Position numbers and translations under genes: made by a program. This document shows positions 14,129 to 21,578 of a DNA stretch of 28,669 nucleotides, one piece after another (position 1 is the first letter of the stretch; each line of letters starts with the position of its first letter). Below the pieces are notes generated by a model. The model worked only from the letters and a program-made list of their open reading frames with translations. It was not told where the DNA came from and made no database searches. Source of the stretch: JAPWJZ01 sp041287865. Lineage in GTDB: Bacteria > Pseudomonadota > Alphaproteobacteria > Micavibrionales > UBA2020. The DNA lies in NCBI GenBank assembly GCA_041287865.1, contig JBGGMV010000044.1, positions 1-28,669 of the forward strand. Reading direction: 5' to 3'.

Positions 14129-15227
14129 CTACGAAGGCGCGCTTTCGACGCTCGAAGTGCATCTCGACCGCATTGCGTGGAATTACCTGTCGTTGCGCAA
14201 ACGGCTGGCGACCGGCGCCGATTGCGCCGCCGTGGTCAAGGCCAATGCCTATGGCCTTGGCGAACTGGAAGTCTCCCGCGCGCTCTATGAACAGGAATGC
14301 AGGCACTTTTTCACCGCGCACTTTGATGAAGCCGCCGCCGTGCGCCGCAGCCTGCCGCGCGACGCCGTCGTTTATACGCTGAACGGCCCCTATGGCGCTT
14401 CGGCCAAGGACTTTACGGCGCTCGGCATCGTGCCGGTGCTGAACACGCTGGATGATATCCGCTACTGGTTCGACCATGCCCGCCAGCAGCCCAAAAACGT
14501 GCCCGCTGTCATTCATTTCGACACCGGCATGAACCGTCTCGGCCTCTCGGCCAAAGAGGTGGCGGAGCTGGTCGACCAGCCCGGGCTGCTGAAACCCATC
14601 GATGTGCGCTATGTCATGAGCCATCTGGCTTGCGCCGACGAACCGCAGCACCCGATGAATGCCGAGCAGTTAAAGCTGTTCCAGAACTTCACCGCCTCGC
14701 TGGGCAGGCCGCTTCGCTACAGCCTTGCCAATTCGGGCGGAATTTTCCTGGGGGAGGGCTATCATTTTGACCTTGTCCGCCCCGGTTGCGCACTTTATGG
14801 AATAAACCCGACGGGGTTGCCGGAAAACCCCATGAGGGGGGTTATCACCTTGAAATGCCGCATTTTACAGGCCCGAAATATTGACATATCCACCACTGTC
14901 GGATACGGTGCGGCATATAAGGTCTCGCCCCCTGCCAATTGCGTTACCGTTTCAGTAGGATATGCCGATGGCTACCTGCGCAGCCTGACAGGCAAGGGCG
15001 CGGTTTTCATCGGCGGCGTGAAATGCCCCGTGATCGGGCGCGTGTCGATGGATTCAATTATCGTCGACACCACGGCGCTGAAAACGCAGCCGGTGGCGGG
15101 GGACTGGGCCGAAGTGATAGGCGAGGGGCAGGGCGTCGACGACGTCGCGGCATCCGCCGGCACCATCGGCTACGAGATACTGACCAGCCTCGGCAAGAGG
15201 TACAGGCGAAGCTATACAGGTAATTAA
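14112..15227 (+). CDS. alr: Alanine racemase
   Basis: Alr is the PLP enzyme that makes D-alanine for peptidoglycan in the cytoplasm. The product is about 371 residues. Lys43 in VVKANAYGLG binds PLP, and the opposing catalytic base is Tyr265 in TVGYGAAY. Supporting motifs are HFDTGMNRLGL, VMSHLACAD, YSLANSGG and RVSMDSIIVD. The start is uncertain: I chose TTG 14112, which overlaps the dnaB stop by 17 bases and gives a family-like N-terminus. GTG 14073 would add 13 residues. Neither has a good ribosome binding site, so translation probably depends on ribosomes finishing dnaB. mlaE follows after six bases. Confidence 0.92.
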   Translation: MKSTNNYEGALSTLEVHLDRIAWNYLSLRKRLATGADCAAVVKANAYGLGELEVSRALYEQECRHFFTAHFDEAAAVRRSLPRDAVVYTLNGPYGASAKDFTALGIVPVLNTLDDIRYWFDHARQQPKNVPAVIHFDTGMNRLGLSAKEVAELVDQPGLLKPIDVRYVMSHLACADEPQHPMNAEQLKLFQNFTASLGRPLRYSLANSGGIFLGEGYHFDLVRPGCALYGINPTGLPENPMRGVITLKCRILQARNIDISTTVGYGAAYKVSPPANCVTVSVGYADGYLRSLTGKGAVFIGGVKCPVIGRVSMDSIIVDTTALKTQPVAGDWAEVIGEGQGVDDVAASAGTIGYEILTSLGKRYRRSYTGN

Positions 15228-15233
15228 GGCAAG

Positions 15234-16061
15234 ATGAGCATCGCAGACGACAAAGCAGAACAACCGGCAAAGCGTTTTTCGCTGCTGGACCCGATTCAAA
15301 AACTCGGCGCAACCGTGGTCGGCTTCCTCGAAGGCGTCGGCGCGCTCTCGCTTTTCACCGGCCGCAGCATCGCCGCCTGCTTCAGCCCGCCTTTCTATCC
15401 GCGCCTGTTCCTGCGGCAGGTGATCGATATCGGCTATTACTCGCTGCCCGTCGTGGGCATGACGGCGCTGTTCACCGGCATGGTTTTGGCGCTGCAAAGC
15501 TATACCGGATTTTCGCGCTTCTCGGCCGAAGGCGCCGTGGCGACCGTCGTGGTGCTGTCTGTTACGCGCGAGCTCGCGCCCGTGCTGGCGGGCCTGATGG
15601 TGGCGGGGCGCATCGGCGCTTCCATCGCCGCCGAAATCGGCACCATGCGCGTGACCGAACAGATCGACGCGCTGACCACGCTGTCGACCAATCCTTTCAA
15701 ATACCTGATGGCGCCGCGCATTCTGGCCGGCACGCTGATGCTGCCCGCGCTGGTGCTGGTGGCCGATATCATCGGCGTTTTCGGCGGCTATCTTGTGGGC
15801 GTATATAAACTCGGCTTCGGCCCGCAGAATTACATGCACAAGACCTGGGAATACCTGACGCATGACGACGTCGTTTCCGGCCTGTGGAAGGCTGCGGCCT
15901 TCGGCTTTATCGTCACGCTGATGGGCTGCTACAACGGCTATCATTCGAAACGCGGCGCGCAGGGCGTGGGCGCGGCGGTCACGACGGCTGTGGTGTCTGC
16001 CTCCATCCTGATCCTGATCTCCAACTACCTGCTCACGCAGTTCTTCTTCGCGGGGAAATGA
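15234..16061 (+). CDS. mlaE: MlaE-family ABC transporter permease
   Basis: MlaE proteins are inner-membrane permeases of MCE-type systems that move phospholipids between the inner and outer membranes. The 275-residue protein has the family core of five or six helices: GMTALFTGMVLALQSYTGFSRF, then TRELAPVLAGLMVAGRIGA, then EQIDALTTLSTNPFKYLMAPR, all hallmark segments. It begins at ATG 15234 with AAGGCAAG upstream. The stop overlaps the mlaF start (TGATG). The usual third gene, mlaD, does not follow, so the MCE substrate-binding partner must be encoded elsewhere or be absent. Confidence 0.93.
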   Translation: MSIADDKAEQPAKRFSLLDPIQKLGATVVGFLEGVGALSLFTGRSIAACFSPPFYPRLFLRQVIDIGYYSLPVVGMTALFTGMVLALQSYTGFSRFSAEGAVATVVVLSVTRELAPVLAGLMVAGRIGASIAAEIGTMRVTEQIDALTTLSTNPFKYLMAPRILAGTLMLPALVLVADIIGVFGGYLVGVYKLGFGPQNYMHKTWEYLTHDDVVSGLWKAAAFGFIVTLMGCYNGYHSKRGAQGVGAAVTTAVVSASILILISNYLLTQFFFAGK

Positions 16062-16834
16062 TGGGCGAAGCAGCGGTAAAAAAACTCGAGCTCTCCGGCG
16101 TCACCAAGTCCTTCGGCAGCAACCATGTGCTGCGCGGCGTCGACCTCACGATTGAAAAGGGCAAGTCGCTGGTGGTCATCGGCGGCTCCGGCACCGGCAA
16201 ATCCGTGATGATCAAATGCGTGCTGGGCCTGATCCATCCCGACAAGGGCTCGATCAAGATCGACGGCAAGGAAACCGCCAATGCGACGGGCTCCGAGCGC
16301 GGCGACCTGATGAAGAAATTCGGCATGCTGTTCCAGGGCGGCGCGCTGTTCGACAGCCTGCCCGTCTGGGAAAACGTCGCCTTCGGCCTGATACAGGGCA
16401 AGGGCATGGGCCGTGACGAGGCAAAAACCATCGCCATCGAAAAACTCCGCGCTGTCGGCCTGCCGGCCCGCGTCGGCAATCTCCTGCCCGCCGAGCTCTC
16501 GGGCGGGATGCAAAAGCGCGTCGGCCTTGCCCGCGCCATCGCCTCGAACCCCGAAATCATTTTCTTCGACGAGCCCACCACGGGCCTCGACCCCATCATG
16601 GCCGACGTGATCAACGACCTGATCATCGAAACGTCGAAGGGCCTCGGCGCGACGGCGCTGTCGATCACGCATGACATGGCCTCGGCCCGCAAGATCGCCG
16701 ACGATATTGCGATGATTTATAAAGGCCAGATCATCTGGCAGGGAAGCGCGAAAGATATCGACCATTCGGGCAACGAATATGTCGACCAGTTCATCAAGGG
16801 CCAGGCTCACGGCCCCATCAAGATGGAAGTTTAA
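16061..16834 (+). CDS. mlaF: MlaF-family ABC transporter ATPase
   Basis: This is the ATPase that powers the MlaE permease. The product is 257 residues. Walker A GGSGTGKS is at 41-48, the signature LSGGMQKRV is at about 146-154, Walker B IIFFDEP gives Asp170 and Glu171, and the switch histidine is His204 in SITHDMASA. DPIMADVINDLI after the D-loop is typical of MlaF. Two adjacent ATG codons (16058 and 16061) are possible; 16061 is better spaced from GGGGA and overlaps the mlaE stop by one base. The PBP1A gene starts three bases after the stop. Confidence 0.95.
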   Translation: MGEAAVKKLELSGVTKSFGSNHVLRGVDLTIEKGKSLVVIGGSGTGKSVMIKCVLGLIHPDKGSIKIDGKETANATGSERGDLMKKFGMLFQGGALFDSLPVWENVAFGLIQGKGMGRDEAKTIAIEKLRAVGLPARVGNLLPAELSGGMQKRVGLARAIASNPEIIFFDEPTTGLDPIMADVINDLIIETSKGLGATALSITHDMASARKIADDIAMIYKGQIIWQGSAKDIDHSGNEYVDQFIKGQAHGPIKMEV

Positions 16835-16837
16835 AAA

Positions 16838-19369
16838 ATGGCCGAACTCCGCGCCAAGAAACCCGTAAAGGCCGAAACCCCGGCTGAAAAACCGCCCGAA
16901 AAGCCCAAGAAGAAAAAAAGCGACGGCAGTTTCTTCGGCCGCCTCATCATGCTCTGCTTCTCGCTGGGCCTGATCGGCGTCATCGGCGGCGGCATCGTAA
17001 TCGCAACCGTGCTCTTCTATTTCGGCCGCGACCTGCCGGATTATTCGGCGCTCACCAACTATGACCCGCCTATCGTCACGCGCGCCTATGCCGCCGACGG
17101 CCGCCTGCTGGCTGAATTCGCGTTCGAGAAACGCGTCTTCGTCCCCATCACCGAAGTGCCGGAACTGGTGAAGAACGCCTTTATGTCGGCGGAGGACAAG
17201 AATTTCTACACCCATCCCGGCATCGACCCCAGCGGCATCGCGCGCGCCTTCGTCACCAACGTCATGCACCCCGACCGCCGCATGAAGGGCGCCTCGACCA
17301 TCACGCAGCAGGTGGCCAAGAACTTCCTGCTGAAAGACGAAGTCGCCAATGAAAAAGACGACAGCCTCGCCAAGTACCGCCGCAAGATCCGCGAGATGAT
17401 CCTCTCCTTCCGCATCGAACAGGCGCTGACCAAGGACAAGATTTTCGAGCTCTACCTGAACCAGATCTATTTCGGCGCGCGTTCATATGGTATTGCGGCG
17501 GCATCGCTCGAGTACTTTAACAAGCCGCTGGATGAACTGTCGGTGGCTGAAGCCGCCTTCCTGGGCGGCCTGCCCAAGGCGCCGTCGGATTACAACCCCG
17601 AGCGTTACTACAACGCCGCCCTTGGCCGCCGCAACGACGTGCTGCAGCAGATGCGCGAGAACAAGCACATCACCGAAGAAGAATACAAGACGGCCAAGGA
17701 AAGCCCTGTCACCGTCATCCACCGCGACGACAACCAGTACGTGAACCATCCGTACTTCGCCGAGGAAGTCCGCCGCAAGCTGCTGGAGCTCTACGGCGAG
17801 AAGGGCGTGCTGGAAAACGGCCTGATCGCCCATACGACCGTCGTGCCCAACTACCAGAAAATCGCCGAGGAGGCGCTGCGCCACGGTCTTGAAGGCTATG
17901 ACATGCGCTACGGCCTGCACTCCGACCCCGTGCAGAAAATCGGCACGCTGGACTGGGAAAAGAACATCAAGGGCGTCGACGACCCGCCCGGCACCGGCGA
18001 CCTGCAGCTGGCCGTGGTGCTGGAAACCGGCGACAAGGAAGCCCTCATCGGCCTGAAATCGGGCAAGACGGCGGTCATTACCCTCAACAAGATGAAATGG
18101 GCCAAGCGCAAGGGCGCGAACGCGCCCAGCAAAGTCAGTGACCTGCTGAAGGTCGGCGACGTCTGGCTGACCGAACCCGCGGGCGAGGAAGACAAGGGCC
18201 GTCCCGTCCACTGGCTGCGCCAGATCCCCGAAGTGCAGGGCGGCCTGATCGTGATGGACCCGCATACCGGCCGTATCTTCGCCATTGCCGGCGGTTTCAG
18301 TTATGAGCTCAACCAGTTCAACCGCGCCTCCCAGGCCATCCGCCAGCCGGGTTCGGCCTTCAAGCCTTTCGTTTACCTTGCAGGGCTGGAGGCCGGCTTT
18401 ACGCCCGCAACGCTCATCCTCGATGCGCCCTTCGTGCTCGATCAGGGCCCGGGCATGCCGAAATGGAACCCGCAGAACTATACCAATGACTCGCTCGGCC
18501 CCACCACGATGCGCGTCGGCCTTGAAAAATCGCGCAACCTGATGACGGTGCGCCTCGCCAACTATGTCGGCATGGATAAGATCGTCGACATCTGCAACAA
18601 ATTCGGCGTGATCGACAACCTGCAACCGCTGCTCTCCATGTCCATTGGCGCGGGCGAAACGACATTGCTCCGCATGGTCGCGGCCTATAGCACCTTTGTG
18701 AACGGCGGCAAGAAAGTGACGCCGACGCTGCTCGACCGCATACAGGACCGCAACGGCGCCACCATCTACCGCCACGACGCCGCCGCCTGCCCCGGCTGCG
18801 GCCCGCTGGTGCCCTGGAACGGGCAGGCCACGCCCGAGATCGCCGACAGCCGCGAACAGATCGCCGACCCCCGCTACATGTACCAGATCGTCTCCATGCT
18901 CGAAGGCGTGGTTCAGCGCGGCACCGCAACGGCCCTGAACGGCGTCGGCCGCCCCGTCGCCGGCAAAACGGGCACGACGAACGACGCGAAAGACGTCTGG
19001 TTTATCGGCTTCACGCCCGACATCATCGTCGGCACCTACGTCGGCTTCGACAAGCCGCGCTCGCTGGGCCACAAGGAAACCGGCGGCCGCGTGGCCGTGC
19101 CGATCATCAAGGAATTCATGGAAAAGGCACTGAAAGACGTGCCGCCGCAGGCCTTCCGCGTGCCCCCGGGCATCCGCCTTGTCGCGGTCGATCCGCAATA
19201 CGGCACAAGATCCAAGCCCGGCGATGAAAAGAAAATCTTCGAAGCCTTCCTCGCGGGTACCGAACCCGGCGACGAGGCCACGATGTTCACGGGCGAGGGG
19301 ATTTCCACCGTCTCCGACGTCACCAACGTGGGCGAGAGCGTGAATACCGGCTTAGGCGGTATCTACTAA
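16838..19369 (+). CDS. mrcA: Penicillin-binding protein 1A (bifunctional)
   Basis: Class A PBPs polymerise glycan strands and cross-link peptides at the inner membrane's outer face. The 843-residue product has a lysine/proline-rich cytoplasmic tail, one membrane helix at about 35-62, then the glycosyltransferase domain with catalytic Glu119 in MSAEDKNFY and TQQVAKNFLL. An OB-like insert follows, then the transpeptidase: Ser506 in GSAFK, S565-R-N567, and KTG at 710-712 (GKTGTTNDAKDVWFIG). A CPGC pair lies near residue 652. GGAAG about eight bases upstream and a three-base gap to mlaF indicate co-transcription. It converges on the TerB-like array with six bases between stops and no obvious terminator. 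Confidence 0.97.
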   Translation: MAELRAKKPVKAETPAEKPPEKPKKKKSDGSFFGRLIMLCFSLGLIGVIGGGIVIATVLFYFGRDLPDYSALTNYDPPIVTRAYAADGRLLAEFAFEKRVFVPITEVPELVKNAFMSAEDKNFYTHPGIDPSGIARAFVTNVMHPDRRMKGASTITQQVAKNFLLKDEVANEKDDSLAKYRRKIREMILSFRIEQALTKDKIFELYLNQIYFGARSYGIAAASLEYFNKPLDELSVAEAAFLGGLPKAPSDYNPERYYNAALGRRNDVLQQMRENKHITEEEYKTAKESPVTVIHRDDNQYVNHPYFAEEVRRKLLELYGEKGVLENGLIAHTTVVPNYQKIAEEALRHGLEGYDMRYGLHSDPVQKIGTLDWEKNIKGVDDPPGTGDLQLAVVLETGDKEALIGLKSGKTAVITLNKMKWAKRKGANAPSKVSDLLKVGDVWLTEPAGEEDKGRPVHWLRQIPEVQGGLIVMDPHTGRIFAIAGGFSYELNQFNRASQAIRQPGSAFKPFVYLAGLEAGFTPATLILDAPFVLDQGPGMPKWNPQNYTNDSLGPTTMRVGLEKSRNLMTVRLANYVGMDKIVDICNKFGVIDNLQPLLSMSIGAGETTLLRMVAAYSTFVNGGKKVTPTLLDRIQDRNGATIYRHDAAACPGCGPLVPWNGQATPEIADSREQIADPRYMYQIVSMLEGVVQRGTATALNGVGRPVAGKTGTTNDAKDVWFIGFTPDIIVGTYVGFDKPRSLGHKETGGRVAVPIIKEFMEKALKDVPPQAFRVPPGIRLVAVDPQYGTRSKPGDEKKIFEAFLAGTEPGDEATMFTGEGISTVSDVTNVGESVNTGLGGIY

Positions 19370-19375
19370 TAAGGC

Positions 19376-19885
19376 TTATTTCAGCAGGTCGATGCCCATC
19401 TTCACCAGCACGCGGTCAAGCGCGCGGAAGAGCGGGTTCTTGCTGTGTGCATCGTTGCGCAGCTTGGCGTTTTCAGCCTCGAACTCGGCGCGGCGCTCTG
19501 CGGTTCCTTGCTTCATTTCGTTGCGCAGGCGGTCGGAATCGATGGCGCCCAGCCGGTTGGCGTGGAGCTTTTTCAGCACGGCTTCCTCGTCCTCGGTCAC
19601 CACGCCGTCGGCCCAGACCATGGTTTCGCCAAGGGTGATGAGCATGCCGCGGTATTGCGGTTCCTCGATCTCCTTCACCATGTCCTCTATTTTCTGCGGC
19701 GTGACGAGGTCGTCGGTGAAGGCCTTCTTCTGTTCCTGCGTCAGCCCGTAGACGCGGTCGAGCGTGCTGATGACGCGGGTGATATAGGCGCGCTCCTCGG
19801 CCTGCACCTCGCCGTCGGCATGCGCGATGGCGATCACGGCGCGCCACATGTAAAACTGGCTTTTGCTGAATTTCTGCTGGCCCAT
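19376..19885 (-). CDS. TerB-like protein, paralogue 4 of 4
   Basis: The 169-residue protein resembles the TerB (tellurite-resistance-related) helical fold. Two acidic segments dominate, each ending in a conserved glutamate: FYMWRAVIAIAHADGEVQAEE near residues 11-31 and ETMVWADGVVTEDEEAVLKKL near 91-111. TerB proteins carry metal-binding acidic clusters at such places and are linked to stress and membrane complexes; the role of this lineage is unknown. The C-terminal segment RALDRVLVKMGIDLL matches the ends of the three neighbours. It lacks membrane helices and a signal peptide. AAGGGGGA sits before ATG 19885, and ten bases separate it from the preceding paralogue. Confidence 0.8.
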   Translation of the reverse strand: MGQQKFSKSQFYMWRAVIAIAHADGEVQAEERAYITRVISTLDRVYGLTQEQKKAFTDDLVTPQKIEDMVKEIEEPQYRGMLITLGETMVWADGVVTEDEEAVLKKLHANRLGAIDSDRLRNEMKQGTAERRAEFEAENAKLRNDAHSKNPLFRALDRVLVKMGIDLLK

Positions 19886-19895
19886 AAATTCCCCC

Positions 19896-20414
19896 TTAAT
19901 ACATCAAATCAACGCCCGCGCGCAGCAGGATGTCGTCGAGCATCCCCGACAGCCCCGTTTGCGGGCGCAGCGCCGAGATTTTCAAATCGTGCTGGAACAT
20001 CTCGCTGGCGACGGCCGCCGCGACATCCTTGCGGATCTGTTCCATGTCGAGGCTGGCGAGCTGGTCGGCGCGCAGTTTTTTCAATATCACGTCTTCGCGC
20101 GGGTCAAGGTTGCCGTCGGCATAGGCCAGCAGCCACGCGAAATAGACCAGCTGCCCGCGGCAGGCGGGGTCGTTGATAAACGGCAGCAGCGCCGACATTT
20201 TCTGCGGCGTGACAAGGTCGGCGGCGAAGGTCGCGCGCTGCTCGGCCGTCATGCCGAAGGCGCGGTCCATGTTGCCGATGATGCGGGTGAGGTAAGCGTG
20301 CTCGGCCTCGTGCATATGGCCGTCGGCATGGGCCAGCGCGATCACGCAGCGCCACATATAGAAGATGCTGGTGGAAATAGGCTCGCCGGCTTTGTACTGC
20401 TTGACCTTGTTCAT
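19896..20414 (-). CDS. TerB-like protein, paralogue 3 of 4
   Basis: The 172-residue protein has the same plan as its neighbours: FYMWRCVIALAHADGHMHEAE near residues 18-38, a middle helical region, YADGNLDPREDVILKKLRADQL near 97-118, and a C-terminal GMLDDILLRAGVDLM. The two DG segments are the presumed metal-binding elements of the TerB fold. It is closest to paralogue 4: both have F-x-x-DLVTPQK before the second segment. ATG 20414 has only a weak ribosome binding site. A 64-base gap without a convincing promoter separates it from paralogue 2. No export signal is visible. Confidence 0.8.
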   Translation of the reverse strand: MNKVKQYKAGEPISTSIFYMWRCVIALAHADGHMHEAEHAYLTRIIGNMDRAFGMTAEQRATFAADLVTPQKMSALLPFINDPACRGQLVYFAWLLAYADGNLDPREDVILKKLRADQLASLDMEQIRKDVAAAVASEMFQHDLKISALRPQTGLSGMLDDILLRAGVDLMY

Positions 20415-20478
20415 GGCATCAGCCTAGCCCACCTTCGGTTGCCGTACAATCCACCCGCAAAATATGGAAAGAGTTTCG

Positions 20479-21009
20479 TCAGTCCTGTAAATGCACATCG
20501 ACGCGCTTTAAGAGCGCGCGCAGCACGTAGGTCGCCATGCCGCCCTGCTTGCGCTCCATGTTCTGCGCGTCGCTGGCGTAACTCGCCATTTCCATCGTCA
20601 CGCTGCGCTGGATTTCGCCGCGGATGGCCTTGTTCTCGGGCGTGTCCGGAATGGCGGCTTGCAGTTTCTTGATGAATTCGCTTTCCTTCGGGTGCAGTTC
20701 GCCGTCAATTCTTGTCAGGATATTGGCGAAGTTCAGCACCAAGCAGCGGTGCGCCGGGTCGGTGACGCCCGACAGCGCGATCTCGATATTCGGCGATTTC
20801 GCAAGGTCGCGCTCGAAAGTCCCCATCTGCTGCGGCGACATGTTATAGGTGCGGCCGATGCTATAGAGCAGGCGGCCGATATGATCCATCTCGTTGTCAT
20901 GGATCTTGCCGTCGGCATGGGCCACCGCGATGATGCAGCGGAGCACGCTGAACAGGCTGCCGTCGAGCGGCTTGCGGTCTTTCGGGTCGGTCTGTGTCAA
21001 GGGCGTCAT
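20479..21009 (-). CDS. TerB-like protein, paralogue 2 of 4
   Basis: The 176-residue protein has LFSVLRCIIAVAHADGKIHD near residues 19-38, then an internal helical core, RIDGELHPKESEFIKKL near 99-115, and a C-terminal ATYVLRALLKRVDVHLQD. It keeps both DG-x-x-x-x-x-E segments but replaces the FYMWR or FNMWR of the others with LFSVLR, so it is the most diverged of the four. Its ATG overlaps the stop of paralogue 1 in an ATGA, so the two are translationally coupled. It has no signal peptide or membrane helix. Confidence 0.8.
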   Translation of the reverse strand: MTPLTQTDPKDRKPLDGSLFSVLRCIIAVAHADGKIHDNEMDHIGRLLYSIGRTYNMSPQQMGTFERDLAKSPNIEIALSGVTDPAHRCLVLNFANILTRIDGELHPKESEFIKKLQAAIPDTPENKAIRGEIQRSVTMEMASYASDAQNMERKQGGMATYVLRALLKRVDVHLQD

Positions 21010-21521
21010 TCGATAATCTCCACTCCCAAACGTGCCAGAAGCGCATCAAGCGCGAAGAACAGCGGGTTGCGCTGCAGTGATTTTTCGGTGTCCTTGCGCG
21101 ATACGACGCGGGCCGCGATATCGGCCCTGATATCGGCCATGATTTTTTCGGTGGGCTCGTTCGGCATGATGCTGTTGTGCAGTTTTTTCAGCAGCGCGGC
21201 CTCGTCCGGCGACAGGTTGCCGTCGATCCAGGCGACGACCTGGCTGAAATAGAGCAGCATGCTCTTGCATTCCGGGTCGGCGACTTTGGCCAGCAGCGGC
21301 TCGATCGCTTGCGTGGTTTTCAGGTCTTCTTCCCATGTGTTGTGATGGGCATCGGTCAGCGCATAGACCTTCGCCATCGAAACGAAGACCTTCTCGAAAA
21401 ACTCGCTTTCCTTTTCGTGGATCACGCCGTCGGCATGGGCGACGACGATAATGCAGCGCCACATGTTGAACATGCTGTCGCTGACCGGTTTTTTCTGTTG
21501 CTGTGGTGCGGACCCTGCCAT
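21006..21521 (-). CDS. TerB-like protein, paralogue 1 of 4 (first of the array)
   Basis: The 171-residue protein begins with a polar tail rich in Gln and Lys, then MFNMWRCIIVVAHADGVIHEKE near residues 17-38, a helical core, AWIDGNLSPDEAALLKKL near 97-114, and a C-terminal NPLFFALDALLARLGVEII. The NPLF-x-ALD segment is shared with paralogue 4. It is probably the first gene of the array, lying 57 bases after the ScsB/DsbD-type gene, across a hairpin that almost touches its ATG. The following paralogue overlaps its stop. Confidence 0.8.
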   Translation of the reverse strand: MAGSAPQQQKKPVSDSMFNMWRCIIVVAHADGVIHEKESEFFEKVFVSMAKVYALTDAHHNTWEEDLKTTQAIEPLLAKVADPECKSMLLYFSQVVAWIDGNLSPDEAALLKKLHNSIMPNEPTEKIMADIRADIAARVVSRKDTEKSLQRNPLFFALDALLARLGVEIIE

Positions 21522-21522
21522 G

Positions 21523-21544
21523 CCAAAAGCCTAGCGGCTTTTGG
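21523..21544 (-). terminator. Perfect hairpin between scsB/dsbD and the TerB-like array
   Basis: CCAAAAGCC and GGCTTTTGG (21523-21531 and 21536-21544) form a perfect 9-base stem with a 4-base loop. On the minus strand it lies after the scsB/dsbD stop and ends one base before the ATG of the first TerB-like gene. It looks like a short terminator, but the T-run is only four bases, so a translational control element is equally possible. Confidence 0.5.
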
Positions 21545-21578
21545 TTAAGGCTTCAATAACACCCGCCTTATGCAAATT

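Noticed and set aside
15884..16057. Long N-terminal extension of mlaF inside mlaE
   Set aside because: The added residues are arginine/histidine-rich shadow of mlaE. The protein begins naturally at 16058 or 16061 next to GGGGA.
17483..19198. Long minus-strand open frame of 571 codons opposite PBP1A
   Set aside because: It mirrors the PBP1A gene in GC-rich DNA; the translation has low-complexity Asp/His/Ala runs and no recognisable motif, whereas the plus strand has every PBP motif.
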